A model generated the notes under the pieces. That model ran no database searches. It had not been told where the DNA came from and saw only the letters and a list, made by a program, of their open reading frames with translations. A stretch of 64,000 bases of DNA from Lactarius indigo (Eukaryota; Basidiomycota; Agaricomycetes; Russulales; Russulaceae): the NCBI GenBank assembly GCA_025766275.1, contig JAFKAC010000083.1, positions 62,001 through 126,000 of the forward strand. The letters are read 5' to 3'. Made by a program: the position numbers and the translations under genes. Shown here piece after piece: positions 30,601 through 39,589 of the stretch (position 1 is the stretch's first letter; each line of letters starts with the position of its first letter).

Positions 30601-31961
30601 GTGTTGAGGCCGACGCTGGCTGCGTCCAACCAGTAAAGGTTGTCCTCAAGGTAGCCTTTGGCCACACACTTTTGATTGATAGATATTTTAAATGAGCCAC
30701 TATCAAAGGCAATCTCAGCACCTTTTTGTGCTAGGGCGCGCGTCAACAAGAAGCGCGTTTTCACCTGTGGTAGGTGTAGCACATTACTGAGGGTGATAGA
30801 GATACCCTGGCTCGTTGTAAAGACGACAGACCCGACACCCACTTGGTCTATAGTGGACTTATCACCCAGGCGTACAGTGCCTTTGGTTGGGGTGTAGTCC
30901 TTGAAGTCAGACCGGTGTGGGGTTATGTGGTGTGTAGCACCACTGTCCATCATCCAACGCACACGTGAGGCAGCATACAAGGCAACACCAATTGATTCAG
31001 AGGCCCAATCTATCTTGGGCTCTACAACCTCTGTGATGGAGGCGGTGGTAGGTACTAAGACATGACTATTGGCAGCCTTGTTGCCTGCTTTCTCCTTCTC
31101 CTTTGCGTCAGCCTCATCCTTCTTCCTCTTCCTGCAGTCAGGCTTGATATGGCCCTTTTTGTTGCAGTAGTGGCAGGTTAGACCGGAGTGATCCTTCTTG
31201 CCTTTCTTGCCCGTCGACTTGACGGGGGCCACCTTGTTGAGGGAGGAGCCAGAGGGCCCAGCACGGCGAGCTTCTTCCGACACTATGCGCGCTATGATCT
31301 CAGCGTGCTTGAGTGCAGAAGGGGCCCCACTAGCGAGGATGGTAGAGGCCAACACCTCATAAGAGGGTGGCAGAGCGTGGAGGAGAATGAGACAGAATTG
31401 AGTGTCAGTGACACCCATCTGTGCGTTGGAAAGGGCAACCCGCAGCTCATTGAGCTTGGCCAACTGAGTGGCCATGGGTGCAGAGTCGTCAAGGCGGGCT
31501 TGTGTTAACTGAATCCACAGATTGAAGATGGTGGTGCTGCCCGAAGCACCAGCGTATACGTCTCTGAGCTTGTCCCACTTGGCTTTGAAGGTGGGATAGG
31601 CGGCATTGTCGGCAACGAGAGAGTAGACGTCAGGTTTGAGGTAAAGGCGGAGGTACGCCTTTGCCCGACGTTGTACTGAATCCCATTCGTCTTGAGGGAC
31701 ATCGACTGGTCCATGGTGGAGGGTGAACACATCCTCTGCTTCATGCAGCGTGAGGATGGCTTCAATTGTCCCAGACCACTCATTCCAGTGAGTGCCGTCA
31801 AATTGTTCAAGGCGAATGCCAGAAGGCATGCCGAACGTTGCGCCATAGGCAGCAGAGATGCGAGCAGAGGGTGTGGACCCAGTGGGGGGAAGCGCAGAGC
31901 CCCCCGCAGTAGCAGTAGCACCGGCAGCAGCGCCAGTGGGAGATGGTGCGCGAGAAGACAT
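27651..31961 (-). CDS. Copia Gag-Pol polyprotein, 1436 aa, intact
   Basis: One frame encodes all enzymes. A gag region covers residues about 50-240. A CCHC knuckle at 263-276 (CHYCNKKGHIKPDC) packages RNA. An aspartic protease centre DSGAT has Asp339. The integrase has an HHCC module (HQRMGH ... CRGCEMG) and catalytic Asp532, Asp595 and Glu631, the exact DD35E spacing. A Pro/Ser linker precedes reverse transcriptase with FDD at 1118-1120 in VYFDDI, where the family more often has YVDD. RNase H (YTDSSLAD; TEAEYMA) is C-terminal. There are no stops or frameshifts, and the length is normal for Ty1/copia. The proteins act in cytoplasmic particles and then in the nucleus. Start chosen as the first ATG, 759 bp downstream of the primer-binding site. 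Confidence 0.97.
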   Translation of the reverse strand: MSSRAPSPTGAAAGATATAGGSALPPTGSTPSARISAAYGATFGMPSGIRLEQFDGTHWNEWSGTIEAILTLHEAEDVFTLHHGPVDVPQDEWDSVQRRAKAYLRLYLKPDVYSLVADNAAYPTFKAKWDKLRDVYAGASGSTTIFNLWIQLTQARLDDSAPMATQLAKLNELRVALSNAQMGVTDTQFCLILLHALPPSYEVLASTILASGAPSALKHAEIIARIVSEEARRAGPSGSSLNKVAPVKSTGKKGKKDHSGLTCHYCNKKGHIKPDCRKRKKDEADAKEKEKAGNKAANSHVLVPTTASITEVVEPKIDWASESIGVALYAASRVRWMMDSGATHHITPHRSDFKDYTPTKGTVRLGDKSTIDQVGVGSVVFTTSQGISITLSNVLHLPQVKTRFLLTRALAQKGAEIAFDSGSFKISINQKCVAKGYLEDNLYWLDAASVGLNTHTKSSAATLDIWHQRMGHISPAALKAHGPSATTGMDIDSSTTAHTVCRGCEMGKSTRQPFSASSNKRTTRQFEIVHSDLAGPMQTQSLQGSTYTATFIDDHTKFTVVHFLKSKDQFAKSLQMYLAWGETQSGHKLRALHSDRGGEYMSSVTQDILKQKGIEHHLTMPGSPQSNGKAERFNRTIMDKAMSMLHTAGMSKGFWEHAVCAAVHIYNRSPVRGLKWRTPYELWHSGKVPDVSHLRVFGCKGYMHVPADKHRKLDAKAIEVTLIGFEPESKGYKLWDRSTRSVRVSRDVTFDESSFPSLQGVETHPTPSPPVVPSTTVTAVPHPPALPPMRAPSPAHSSSSEEEDVEKLLDPPQVQPRPTTPPPALPAPPTTPKREQTTPTSPPPRPSATRIMRHVPPPSPEMPGGFEDRAQRSQLLREMDNAPRRTARVPVPNPRYFNTDNAAWRGRRLGYAELLAAAFVGRDPATYAEAMRSAAADEWTKACQYEMDALAKNGTWELVDLPPNRKAVKSKWVFKLKADGRYRARLVAKGFTQIPGIDFDETFSPVARFESLRLLLALAALEDWHIHQMDVKSAFLNGVLDEEIYMEQPQGFTVTGSETKVCRLVKAIYGLKQASRAWNLQFHGVLTALGFKRTFADAGIYVMPQREGYDPLFVIVYFDDITILGPSLSGIKRLKSDLSERYEMTDLGEIESYLGMHIVRDRSLRRIEIDQSGYVKDVLERFGMSDATPHNTPLPAGADEHLVKYTSQATASDISHYQSLIGSLLYVQIGTRPDISFAVSRLAQYAANPSPQHLRLAQYVLSYLVGTMDMRIVYDGANGDGLHGYTDSSLADQTDDHHSTSGYVFLLANGAISWSSRKQKTVAQNTTEAEYMAMTDAANQAAWYQSFLTELGYEVDDPIPLHGDNKGAIDLALNPVTGRRSKHIAIRHHVIREYIEKGTITLIRTPTVDMVADGFTKSLPRVLLQKHNDDMGLMCT

Positions 31962-32720
31962 TGGGATGATTTATCTATCGCCGAGGAGCAGTCAGCGACA
32001 GTGCTTCATAGTTGCAAGACAAAGATAGAGGGGGATACCACTCCTGTCTGTGATTCTGTAAGGCCAGAATGCTAATGCGTCCTGCCTCCTGATAGTATGC
32101 CAGTGATACAAGGGCTAGGCCCAGGTTGGGAGTGTCCCTTTGCCATGCCATGAGCTAGCTGCCAGCCAGGATGTGTCTAAGACACAGCTCAAATGGTTTG
32201 CGTCAGGGGGGAAGGTGGAGGGAATGCTTTCAGAGCCCAAGGCTGTCTACCTCAGCCTTCTCGGCCTGTTGGTTGCCTCATCGCCACAAGTGGCTTTACT
32301 GAATCCTTTCCCATTGCCGCTACAAGGCAGGTATCTGGTTGCAGAACACCATAGTGGTGAACACCCCCCAGAGTCTGAACCAGGTTTTACACTCCCATGG
32401 TGAGGAGATCCTGCACCCAGTGTGGAGCACCAGAGACAGCTGGCGCTAAGCTCCACAATACACAGCCCAGTGGGCCATGCACACCTGGATATTGATTGAA
32501 GGGCTACCAGACCCAATCTCCTTGCGCATAGCGCAGGGGCTAGGAAAACAGTAGGGGTGAAAGTAGGACTACTGGGCAGTACATGTACAGGAGGTTCCTC
32601 AGCAGAGACAAGTGGCGCCCCACTGCTCTCTGCCTTGGGCAAGGCTGGTAAGGCCCCAGACAGACCTTAGCCTGGTGTGTCCTCCTAGGAAGACAGTGAC
32701 CAGCCAAGTGGAGTGGCTAG
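31962..32720 (-). other. Copia 5' leader
   Basis: About 760 bp between the primer-binding site and the Gag start. No coding frame of note is present. Its position fits an untranslated leader carrying RNA packaging and dimerisation signals. Confidence 0.6.
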
Positions 32721-32739
32721 GGCACCAGGGCCCATAACC
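32721..32739 (-). promoter_or_regulatory. Copia primer-binding site, half-tRNA initiator Met type
   Basis: Directly inside the 5' LTR the minus strand reads GGTTATGGGCCCTGG. This is complementary to CCAGGGCCCATAACC, the anticodon stem-loop of an initiator tRNA-Met containing CAT. Drosophila copia and yeast Ty5 use the same half-tRNA strategy. The exact match depends on the base at tRNA position 33 in this fungus. Confidence 0.75.
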
Positions 32740-33355
32740 TGATGAACAGCACACATAGAGATCTTACTCACAGAGACAAAGTAGACTGTGGTGAGATAAG
32801 AAGGGTGGCTGGAAAGCAGCAACAGGGGTCAGGCAAGTGAAGCAGGGAAGTTGTCTGGCACACAGCAGTGAGAGAACTGATTTTGGTATTACAGAGGAGG
32901 AGACATACCTGGCACACAGCAGTGAGAGAACTGATGTGGACCAGGAGCGTACAAGCACTACTACTTATACTGTACAGAGGTGTGACACTAGTACAAGAGT
33001 GGTAACGTAGAGTCACAGAATACAAGGAGCGTTGTTCTACATACAGGACAAAAGGAGTGTATGAAAAGAGAACAAGGTGACTAGAACAAAGAGAGTCCGG
33101 ACAAAGATGATATCATCATGACATCACAATAAAGATAAGAACTAAAGAAGAACAAAGGACTGAGTACAATGAAGTGTCCGGAGTGTTCTACATGATGTCA
33201 TAGTACATCATGTCATACATGACGCAATGATCAGCGCTAGATTGTACAGATCAAATGTAAGTAATCTACAAGTCCAATTAATCTAATCTAAAGCAGTCCA
33301 TGCTGCAAGTCCGATCCGTATGAGCCGCTAAGTGCGCAAGGGTCACTTATCAACA
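32740..33355 (-). repeat. Copia 5' LTR
   Basis: A 616-bp copy of 27016-27631. Read side by side I find no differences. It is followed on the right by cttca, the target duplication. Confidence 0.95.
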
Positions 33356-33723
33356 CTTCAGTGTAGAATTCATGTGTGAGGAATGCATGCCTGATGGGGT
33401 AGTGGTCTCTAAGCTTATCTTCATCCTTAGCTTGGTCCAATACTCCTTCTGCTCCTGCCTCATCTGTCATCGGCAGGCGGCAATATGCAGTTGCTCCTGC
33501 TGCCACTGTGCTGCTGTCTCCTTCCATTCTTGCTTGTACTTCTGCATGGCATTTGGTGGTTTCACCACACAAGACAGCTGCTTGAAGCTGAAAAAGCTCG
33601 TCTTCGGTGATGAAGGTTTTGGGCTCACCGGTGTCAGGGTTTGTGAGGGCGTACATTGGCAGAGGTGTTGGCTGAGTTGTTGTTGGATTGTTGCTGAGAG
33701 TTCCCTGTACGGGCACAGGGAAT
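33356..33723 (-). pseudogene. Post-chromodomain module, N-terminal part, copy 2
   Basis: Runs from the TGA after LQ (33721-33723) to the copia insertion, then continues at 27015. It encodes FPVPVQ, a Thr/Pro-rich stretch, MYALTNPDTGEP and ITEDELFQLQ, then DHYPIRHAFLTHEFYTE. In copy 1 the TGA position is CGA, so this was once the C-terminal extension of Pol. Confidence 0.8.
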
Positions 33724-36700
33724 CATTGCAGTGTCTGGTGCAATTCTTCAGCAGTGATAGGCCCGTCATCCTCATGCTGCATGGCGGCACCATCTGTGGC
33801 TGCAGCTCTAGTGGTTGCAGTGTTGTTGGTGGAGTCGGGGTTGACAAGTGTGGCGGAGGAGTTGTTGATAAGAGTGGAGAGGAGTGCAAGCTGGTCATTG
33901 TGTCGAGTAGAGGACATGAGAGGAGAGGGTGATGGAGACTCATCGTGGTGAGAGGTCATCCTTATATGCGTTTCTCTGTTGGGGTTGGAATGTTTGAACT
34001 CCCGAACGGCTTCGTTGGCAAATACGTCATCCTTATCTATCCATTGGTTATCTGAGTCAGGATAGCCCTTCCATTTCACGAGGTATTGGAGCCGACGTCT
34101 TCTGCCAAACCACCAAGAGTCTAGAATCTTCTCGACCTTGTATTCTTCTTTGTTATCGACCAAATCAGGTGGTGGGCACTGATAGTTTGGTCCATGCGTG
34201 GGTGTCTTGCAATAAGGTGTGAGAAGATCTATGTGGAAGACATCATGGATGCTCCACTGCGTGGGAAGTTCAAGGCGATAATTGACAGGGGACATCACCT
34301 GGATGACCTTAAATGGTCCATGTCATTTTGCAGTGAGTTTTGCAGTTGGCTGATGTGTGTGTAAGTGGCATCCTTCGAGCCATATGAGGTCTCCTTCTTT
34401 GAATTTGGGCATGTCTTTGTGTTTGACCCATGACTTTTGTGCCCTGAACATACAGGAGAAGGCACGCTGTCGTGTTTGCTTGAATTGGTCTAGTCTCAGC
34501 AATACTTGTGGAATGGGGGAAGGTCTATCGGTCCAATCAGCACAGGGGTTGAACCCTGATAAGAGAAAGAAGGGGGACTCCCGCGTAGTCTCGTTAGGCC
34601 AGTTGTTGTGTGTGAATTCTGCCATAGGCAGATAATGAACCCAATCATCTTGTCATTCATTCAACACCCAGAAGCAGAGATATTGTTCCAGCCATTGATT
34701 TGTTTGTTCTGATTGGCCATCGGTTCTGGGGTGATAAGCAGTTGAGATGTTTTGGCTGATGCCAAGGATTTTGCATATCTCCCGCATGAACTTGGATGTG
34801 AAGCAGGGATCTCAATCACTGATGACATGTGAGGGGAGTCCGAATCGTGGGAATATGTGGGAAACGTACAGGGTGGCTGTCCCTTCGGCCATGATCTCTT
34901 CATTACAGGGGATGAAAATGGCGGCCTTGGTGCAGTTGTGGTCCATTACTGTCAGGATGGAATCATAACCTCAGGAAACGGGTAGTTTAGTGATAAAGTC
35001 CACAGTGATAGTTTCAAATGGTAGAGCTTCTGGTTTAGAGTAGATGGGTTGCAAGGGCGCCCGAATAGGGTGAAGGTTGACTTTGTGCCGTTGGCACTCT
35101 GTGCAGCCTTTGATGTAGTCTGTGACGTCGTTTTTCATCTGTGGCCACCAGTAATGTCGTTCTGTGAGTTGGAGGGTGCGTTTGATGCCTGGATGTCTGT
35201 AGACTGGGGGGTCATGATGAGCAGCAATGATAGTCCGCTTGTTGTGGATACTGCCAGTGACCACTTGGTGTCTGTCCTTGTACCATGTCCCCTCCATATC
35301 TTTTAGCTTATGAGCGTCGACCCAAGGTTTTAACTTAGCTTGGTCTTGCTCATATATGGGATGTTCCGGAGTCATATCTACCGGTAGGATTTCTGGTCTC
35401 CAGTGTTGGCGTTGTAGGTCTTCGAACATGGTTTCATGCACAAAGACTTCTTCTGGTAGTACTATAACTCCTTCATTGTCATTTTCTCCTTGGTCATAAT
35501 CCAGTCTTCGTGATATTGCATCAGCATGTCTGTTAGAAGTCCCTTTGATGTGATGAATCTTGAAGTCATATTCCAAGAGTTTGAGTACTTCCCTGGTGAC
35601 ACGCCTACTAATTTTCTGTGGCAACTTCCAGTATTGTAGGTTGAGGTGGTCAGAAAATACTTTGATCTTGTGAGGGGAGCCTGCTAGAAGAGGTCTCCAA
35701 TGTCAGAACACTTTGACAATAGCTAGAAGTTTAAGGTTGTAAATATCATAATTCTGTTCGGCTTCATTGAGAGTGGATGAGTAGTAGCCAACAGGGTGTT
35801 GTTTACTGTCTGCTTTTCGTTGAAGAAGGACTGCACCAGTGGCAAAACCTGACACATCGACTTCTAACTCGAATTGCTGGGTGAGATCTGGATGCACTAA
35901 GACAGGTTCACTAGTGACGAGGGTCTTAAGGTCTTGGAACACCTTTTCCTCTTTGGCTCCCCGATGCCATTTGGTGTCCTTGCATGTGAGTTTGTTAAGT
36001 GGTCGTGCCTTGGTCGCAAAGCCTCATATAAAAGGTTGGTAAAAATTGCAAAAGCCAAGGAAAGAGTGGACATCCTTAACCTTGGTTGGCATAGGCCAGT
36101 CCTTGATGCCGGAAATTTTGACAGGGTCCATGCGTGTCACCCCCTTTTCAAGGATTACCCCCAGGTAATCCATATGTGGGGAGTGGAAGAGGCATTTTTC
36201 AAGTTTATAATAAAGGTCGTGTTCTGCAGATACATGGAGGACATCTTTGACCGCTTCGATGTGATCTTCAAGTGAGTTCTTGAGCCCCGTAGCGATGCCA
36301 ATGTCATCCATATACACTCTAATGACCGTTCCATGGGCTTCATGTTTTGCTATGATATCCCTGAATATGAAGTTCATCATAGTCTGGAACATTGCGGGGG
36401 AGTTGGTCAAGCCGAAGAACATCACTGTTGGTTCAAATAGTCCATATCATGTTTTAAATGCAGCCTTTTCCTCATCTCCTTCCTTGATGCGTACGTTGTT
36501 GTATCCCCATCTAACATCAAGCTTGGTGTAGATGTGTAATCCTGCACCGGTCGCAACTTCCCATCTTTCTTTTTGATGAAGAAAAAGGACAACACGTATG
36601 GGGATTTAGAGGGTTGTATGTACCCCTTCTTTAGTTGTTCGCCTATCCATTCTTGTAACTTCTTATCTTCCTCTTGGGTCATAGGATATATTTTGCAGTC

Positions 36701-36831
36701 GATTGCATCAGCTGTTCCTGGTTTGAATTCAATGGCATGGTCCCAGGGCCTGCTGGGTGGAAATCTGTCCGACACTTCTTTGCTGAAGAGGCATTCAAAT
36801 TTGTGATATTCGGGAGGTAACTCAGCTTTAG
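33724..36831 (-). pseudogene. Pol: RT to chromodomain, family A copy 2
   Basis: On the minus strand: the RT start ([32 protein letters not shown]), a deletion of about 75 bp after RPVQDY (near 36540), the RT YMDD box, RNase H, integrase and a chromodomain (about 34170-34020). In-frame TGA codons occur at RT (T-stop-Y), RNase H (FI-stop-GF; VF-stop-HW), integrase (VS-stop-GY; SD-stop-DP; NE-stop-QD; AK-stop-HG) and the end (LQ-stop-FP). No TAA or TAG was found in the frame. The left edge (tttag, 36827-36831) is the target duplication of family B. Confidence 0.9.
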
Positions 36832-38046
36832 TGTAACGCCACTACCGGGGCGTTGGGTATGACCTGTACCAAGTCAGTCAAATTGCGGTAGCGCAAGCTT
36901 GGAGGCTTGGCTTCAGTAGAATGATGCACAAGGATCACAAGGATGGAAGTCACTTGGATCGTAGTGGAAGGCTAAGATACGAAGGTCTAGCAAAGACAAG
37001 GGGTTCTTGAGACAAGGGAAAGCGCAAAGGCATCCGTCTTAGACAAGTGTAGTATTACACAAGAAGTCTAGTCTACTGTGATGAACAGCAAGATGGAACC
37101 TATACTCACAGTGGGACAAAGTACTGTGGTGAGATAGAGGTAGCAACTGGTAAGCAGCAGAGGGGAAGTCTTGCAAGTGAAGCAGAAGTAAAGTCTGGCA
37201 CACAAACAGTGAGAACTGATATTATTACATTAGAGGGAAGGAAGCTTACCTGGCACACAAACAGTGAGAACTGATGTGGACCAGGAGCGTACATGGTACT
37301 CTACTTATACTCCTACAGAGGGTGACACTAGTACAAGGTAAGTAACGCTAGTCACAGAATACAAAGGTACTATTGTTCTACAAAGGGACAAAAGAGTGGA
37401 CGCTTTGAGAACAAGGGGAAGGAGAACAAGAAGAGTCCAGAACTAGATGATATCATACTGACATCATAATAAGGATAATACCAAGTAAAGAATAAGGGAA
37501 AGTACAAAGGCGTTATACAACGCAGAGTCCGGATGTATGATGTCATAGAAGTACAGTGATGTCATAAATGACGCAATGATAAGTCTAGATTGTACAGATC
37601 AAATAGTATCTAATCTACAAGTCCTGTATATCTAATCTAAAGCAGTCCATGCTGCAAGTCCGGTCCGTATGAGCTGCTAAGTGCGCAAGGGTCACTTATC
37701 AACATACTGTACAAGCTAGGTATGACTAGGTTTAAATAGAGGTCACACTGTGTGGTTGCTGCAAATAAGTGGCGTCATCACTGGATTGAGGGATAAAGGG
37801 AACAGACATAAGTAGAACAAGGTAGAAGTATATTGGGAACAAAGGTGAATCACGTGGGGTCACACGTGATTGGGAACAAGTCGGAAACTAGCACATGTCA
37901 GGCTTTATCAAAAGGAAACATCGATAAGCAGGGCGTGCGATAGGAGCCGGGTAATTGTAAAGTCCACGTAATCGTACAGGGCTTGTATAGTATAGAGGAA
38001 TGGAATAGTGACACACGAAAGAACGAGTCCCAAGAAAATCGTAACA
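36832..38046 (-). repeat. LTR-B, 3' LTR, split by a solo copia LTR
   Basis: Starts TGTAACGCC and ends CGTAACA. The part outside 37079-37709 adds up to 584 bp, the length of the 5' LTR. The neighbouring minus-strand polypurine tract is the ccccccat run at 38049-38056. Confidence 0.93.
37079..37704 (-). mobile_element. Solo copia LTR
   Basis: A 626-bp diverged relative of the copia LTRs (TGATGAACAGC ... TTATCAACA) flanked by tactg at 37074-37078 and 37705-37709. No internal copia sequence is attached, so the element was lost by LTR-LTR recombination. Confidence 0.93.
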
Positions 38047-38080
38047 TTACCCCCCATCTTGGTCTGAAGGCACCTCGACT

Positions 38081-39556
38081 TCAGCTCTCTGGGTCAACAA
38101 GATTGTAGATGTTGGCATCAAGATCATTCTCTGGCCATGGAGAGATATCCAGTCGGCAGTGGTGGGTTTTAAGGAAGAAGAGAGGTCCACGAGTGCTGTA
38201 TTTGCAACACATTTTGTACTGGGGGCACCGAATCTCATCGTGATTGGCATTGGTGTTAAAACACCGTCCACACCATCTTCCTTGAGTGTCGGCAGCAATG
38301 GTTGGGGGGTCCAGTGTGGTGAATGAGGTGGTAGCCTTGGTGGATATAGAGTGGCGGATGTGCACTTCTGCCTGATGGGTGGTGAGGACTTTGGCGACCA
38401 TTTCTGCATGGTGGAATATGCACCAGTGAGATTGATGCTCCTGGCTCTGGCAGTGTCGACATGCCAGTCTGGGCCTGGTGGGGCAGTCACGCACTAAGTG
38501 ATGAGGACTGTTACAATGGTAACAGTGTCGGCGACGGGGTTTGTCAGCAAGGCGGGGGAATTCGAGTGGTCCCCCGCATTGGGGAGCAAATGGGATGGCG
38601 TATCGTGAGTGTCGCAGGGGAGCTGGAAGTGCCATCATACGAGCATATTTGTTTGCTATCGTACTAAGGGCCCCAGCATATTGCAGATGTCTTTTAGTGC
38701 TGGCCAGCATTAGGTCTACTGTGAGCCACTCTGCCCGAAGCTTGCGAGTATCTTCCTCCAGCCTTTCATACTTTTCGTCCAGCTCTTTCAGTGCCAAGAG
38801 TCCCGTACGCAGCCTAGTTATCTCTGCCATGATACAAGGGGAGTTGAGCTCAATGAGCGTTTCATCTAGGGCACAGGCTCGGATGTCATGAGGGTAGAAG
38901 AACTGTAGTTGTTCTGCCATGAAAGGGGGAGCAGAGACGTTGGGCCGGAGAGTTGAGAGGTAGACCTCCTCTCCATAGTGTGGTTGCCTAGCACCCATTG
39001 TCCCCACTACCTCGGTGAATCCTTTGCAATAGTAAATATACTTCGCAGTATTGGATCCGCCATCAGGTAGTGGGATCTGCAATGGGAAGTACTTTGGTGC
39101 CCCCGGGGTATTCGGGAAAAAGGGGGTGCCTGGGTTGTCAGTGTCTTCCGGGGGGGAGTCAGGTCGGTTATAGTTGATGGGAGTGTGGACACGAACTGGG
39201 GTGAAGGGTTCTAAAGGTGGTGGAGGAGTGGAGGATGGGGACGATGGTGGCAATGGTACTTGTGGTTCTGGTGGAGGTGTGGGTTGCCAATGAGGAGGGG
39301 GTGTCAGTGAATATTGTCCCTCCTCAGGTGTTGACAGAGTGAGCTCCCCTGGTTCTTGCTCTGGGGAATGAGGTATGATGGGGATGGGATCGATGGTCAT
39401 GGTGGATCGGGGGGATTGGGAAATGGATGGTGGGGGTGATAGGCGCGGAATATCAGATATGTCAATGGTGACGATCCCTTGTTCGAGGGCGGCTTCTAGC
39501 TGGGGGTTACTGAGAATGTTGATGAGGGTGGTGTCGGATATTGGGGTGTCGGTCAT
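38081..39556 (-). CDS. Family B third ORF, 491 aa, two CCHC knuckles, unrecognised
   Basis: An intact frame starting MTDTPISD, 13 codons after the TAA that ends Pol and in the same frame. Residues about 30-150 are Pro-rich. Residues about 155-250 (APKYFPLQIPLPDGG ... FMAEQLQFF) resemble the post-chromodomain module of family A. A coiled coil follows (AEITRLRTGLLALKELDEKY; EEDTRKLRAEW). Two tandem zinc knuckles, CYHCNSPHHLVRDC and CRHCQSQEHQSHWC, lie near residues 358-390. The frame ends with TGA at 38081, which may itself be a decayed Arg codon. There is no signal peptide or membrane segment, so it is not an envelope protein. RNA or DNA binding is inferred from the knuckles. It is unusual for knuckles to lie downstream of Pol when Gag has its own. 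Confidence 0.75.
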   Translation of the reverse strand: MTDTPISDTTLINILSNPQLEAALEQGIVTIDISDIPRLSPPPSISQSPRSTMTIDPIPIIPHSPEQEPGELTLSTPEEGQYSLTPPPHWQPTPPPEPQVPLPPSSPSSTPPPPLEPFTPVRVHTPINYNRPDSPPEDTDNPGTPFFPNTPGAPKYFPLQIPLPDGGSNTAKYIYYCKGFTEVVGTMGARQPHYGEEVYLSTLRPNVSAPPFMAEQLQFFYPHDIRACALDETLIELNSPCIMAEITRLRTGLLALKELDEKYERLEEDTRKLRAEWLTVDLMLASTKRHLQYAGALSTIANKYARMMALPAPLRHSRYAIPFAPQCGGPLEFPRLADKPRRRHCYHCNSPHHLVRDCPTRPRLACRHCQSQEHQSHWCIFHHAEMVAKVLTTHQAEVHIRHSISTKATTSFTTLDPPTIAADTQGRWCGRCFNTNANHDEIRCPQYKMCCKYSTRGPLFFLKTHHCRLDISPWPENDLDANIYNLVDPES

Positions 39557-39589
39557 TGTGTTGCTGTAGGTTTGGGGTGGAGTTGTGCG

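Larger units (their letters stand above)
27016..33355 (-). mobile_element. Ty1/copia retrotransposon, complete and recent
   Basis: A complete element with two 616-bp LTRs (27016-27631 and 32740-33355) that read as identical, a single intact Gag-Pol frame, a half-tRNA primer-binding site and a 5-bp target duplication cttca (27011-27015 and 33356-33360). It lies in the post-chromodomain module of the family A copy 2. A diverged solo LTR of the same family is at 37079 and another LTR starts at 63624. The lack of stops and the matching LTRs suggest a young, possibly mobile, copy. Confidence 0.97.

Noticed and set aside
32739..33360. The copia LTR pair as a segmental duplication
   Set aside because: The two 616-bp copies bound one Gag-Pol frame with PBS, polypurine tract and TSD, so they are LTRs.
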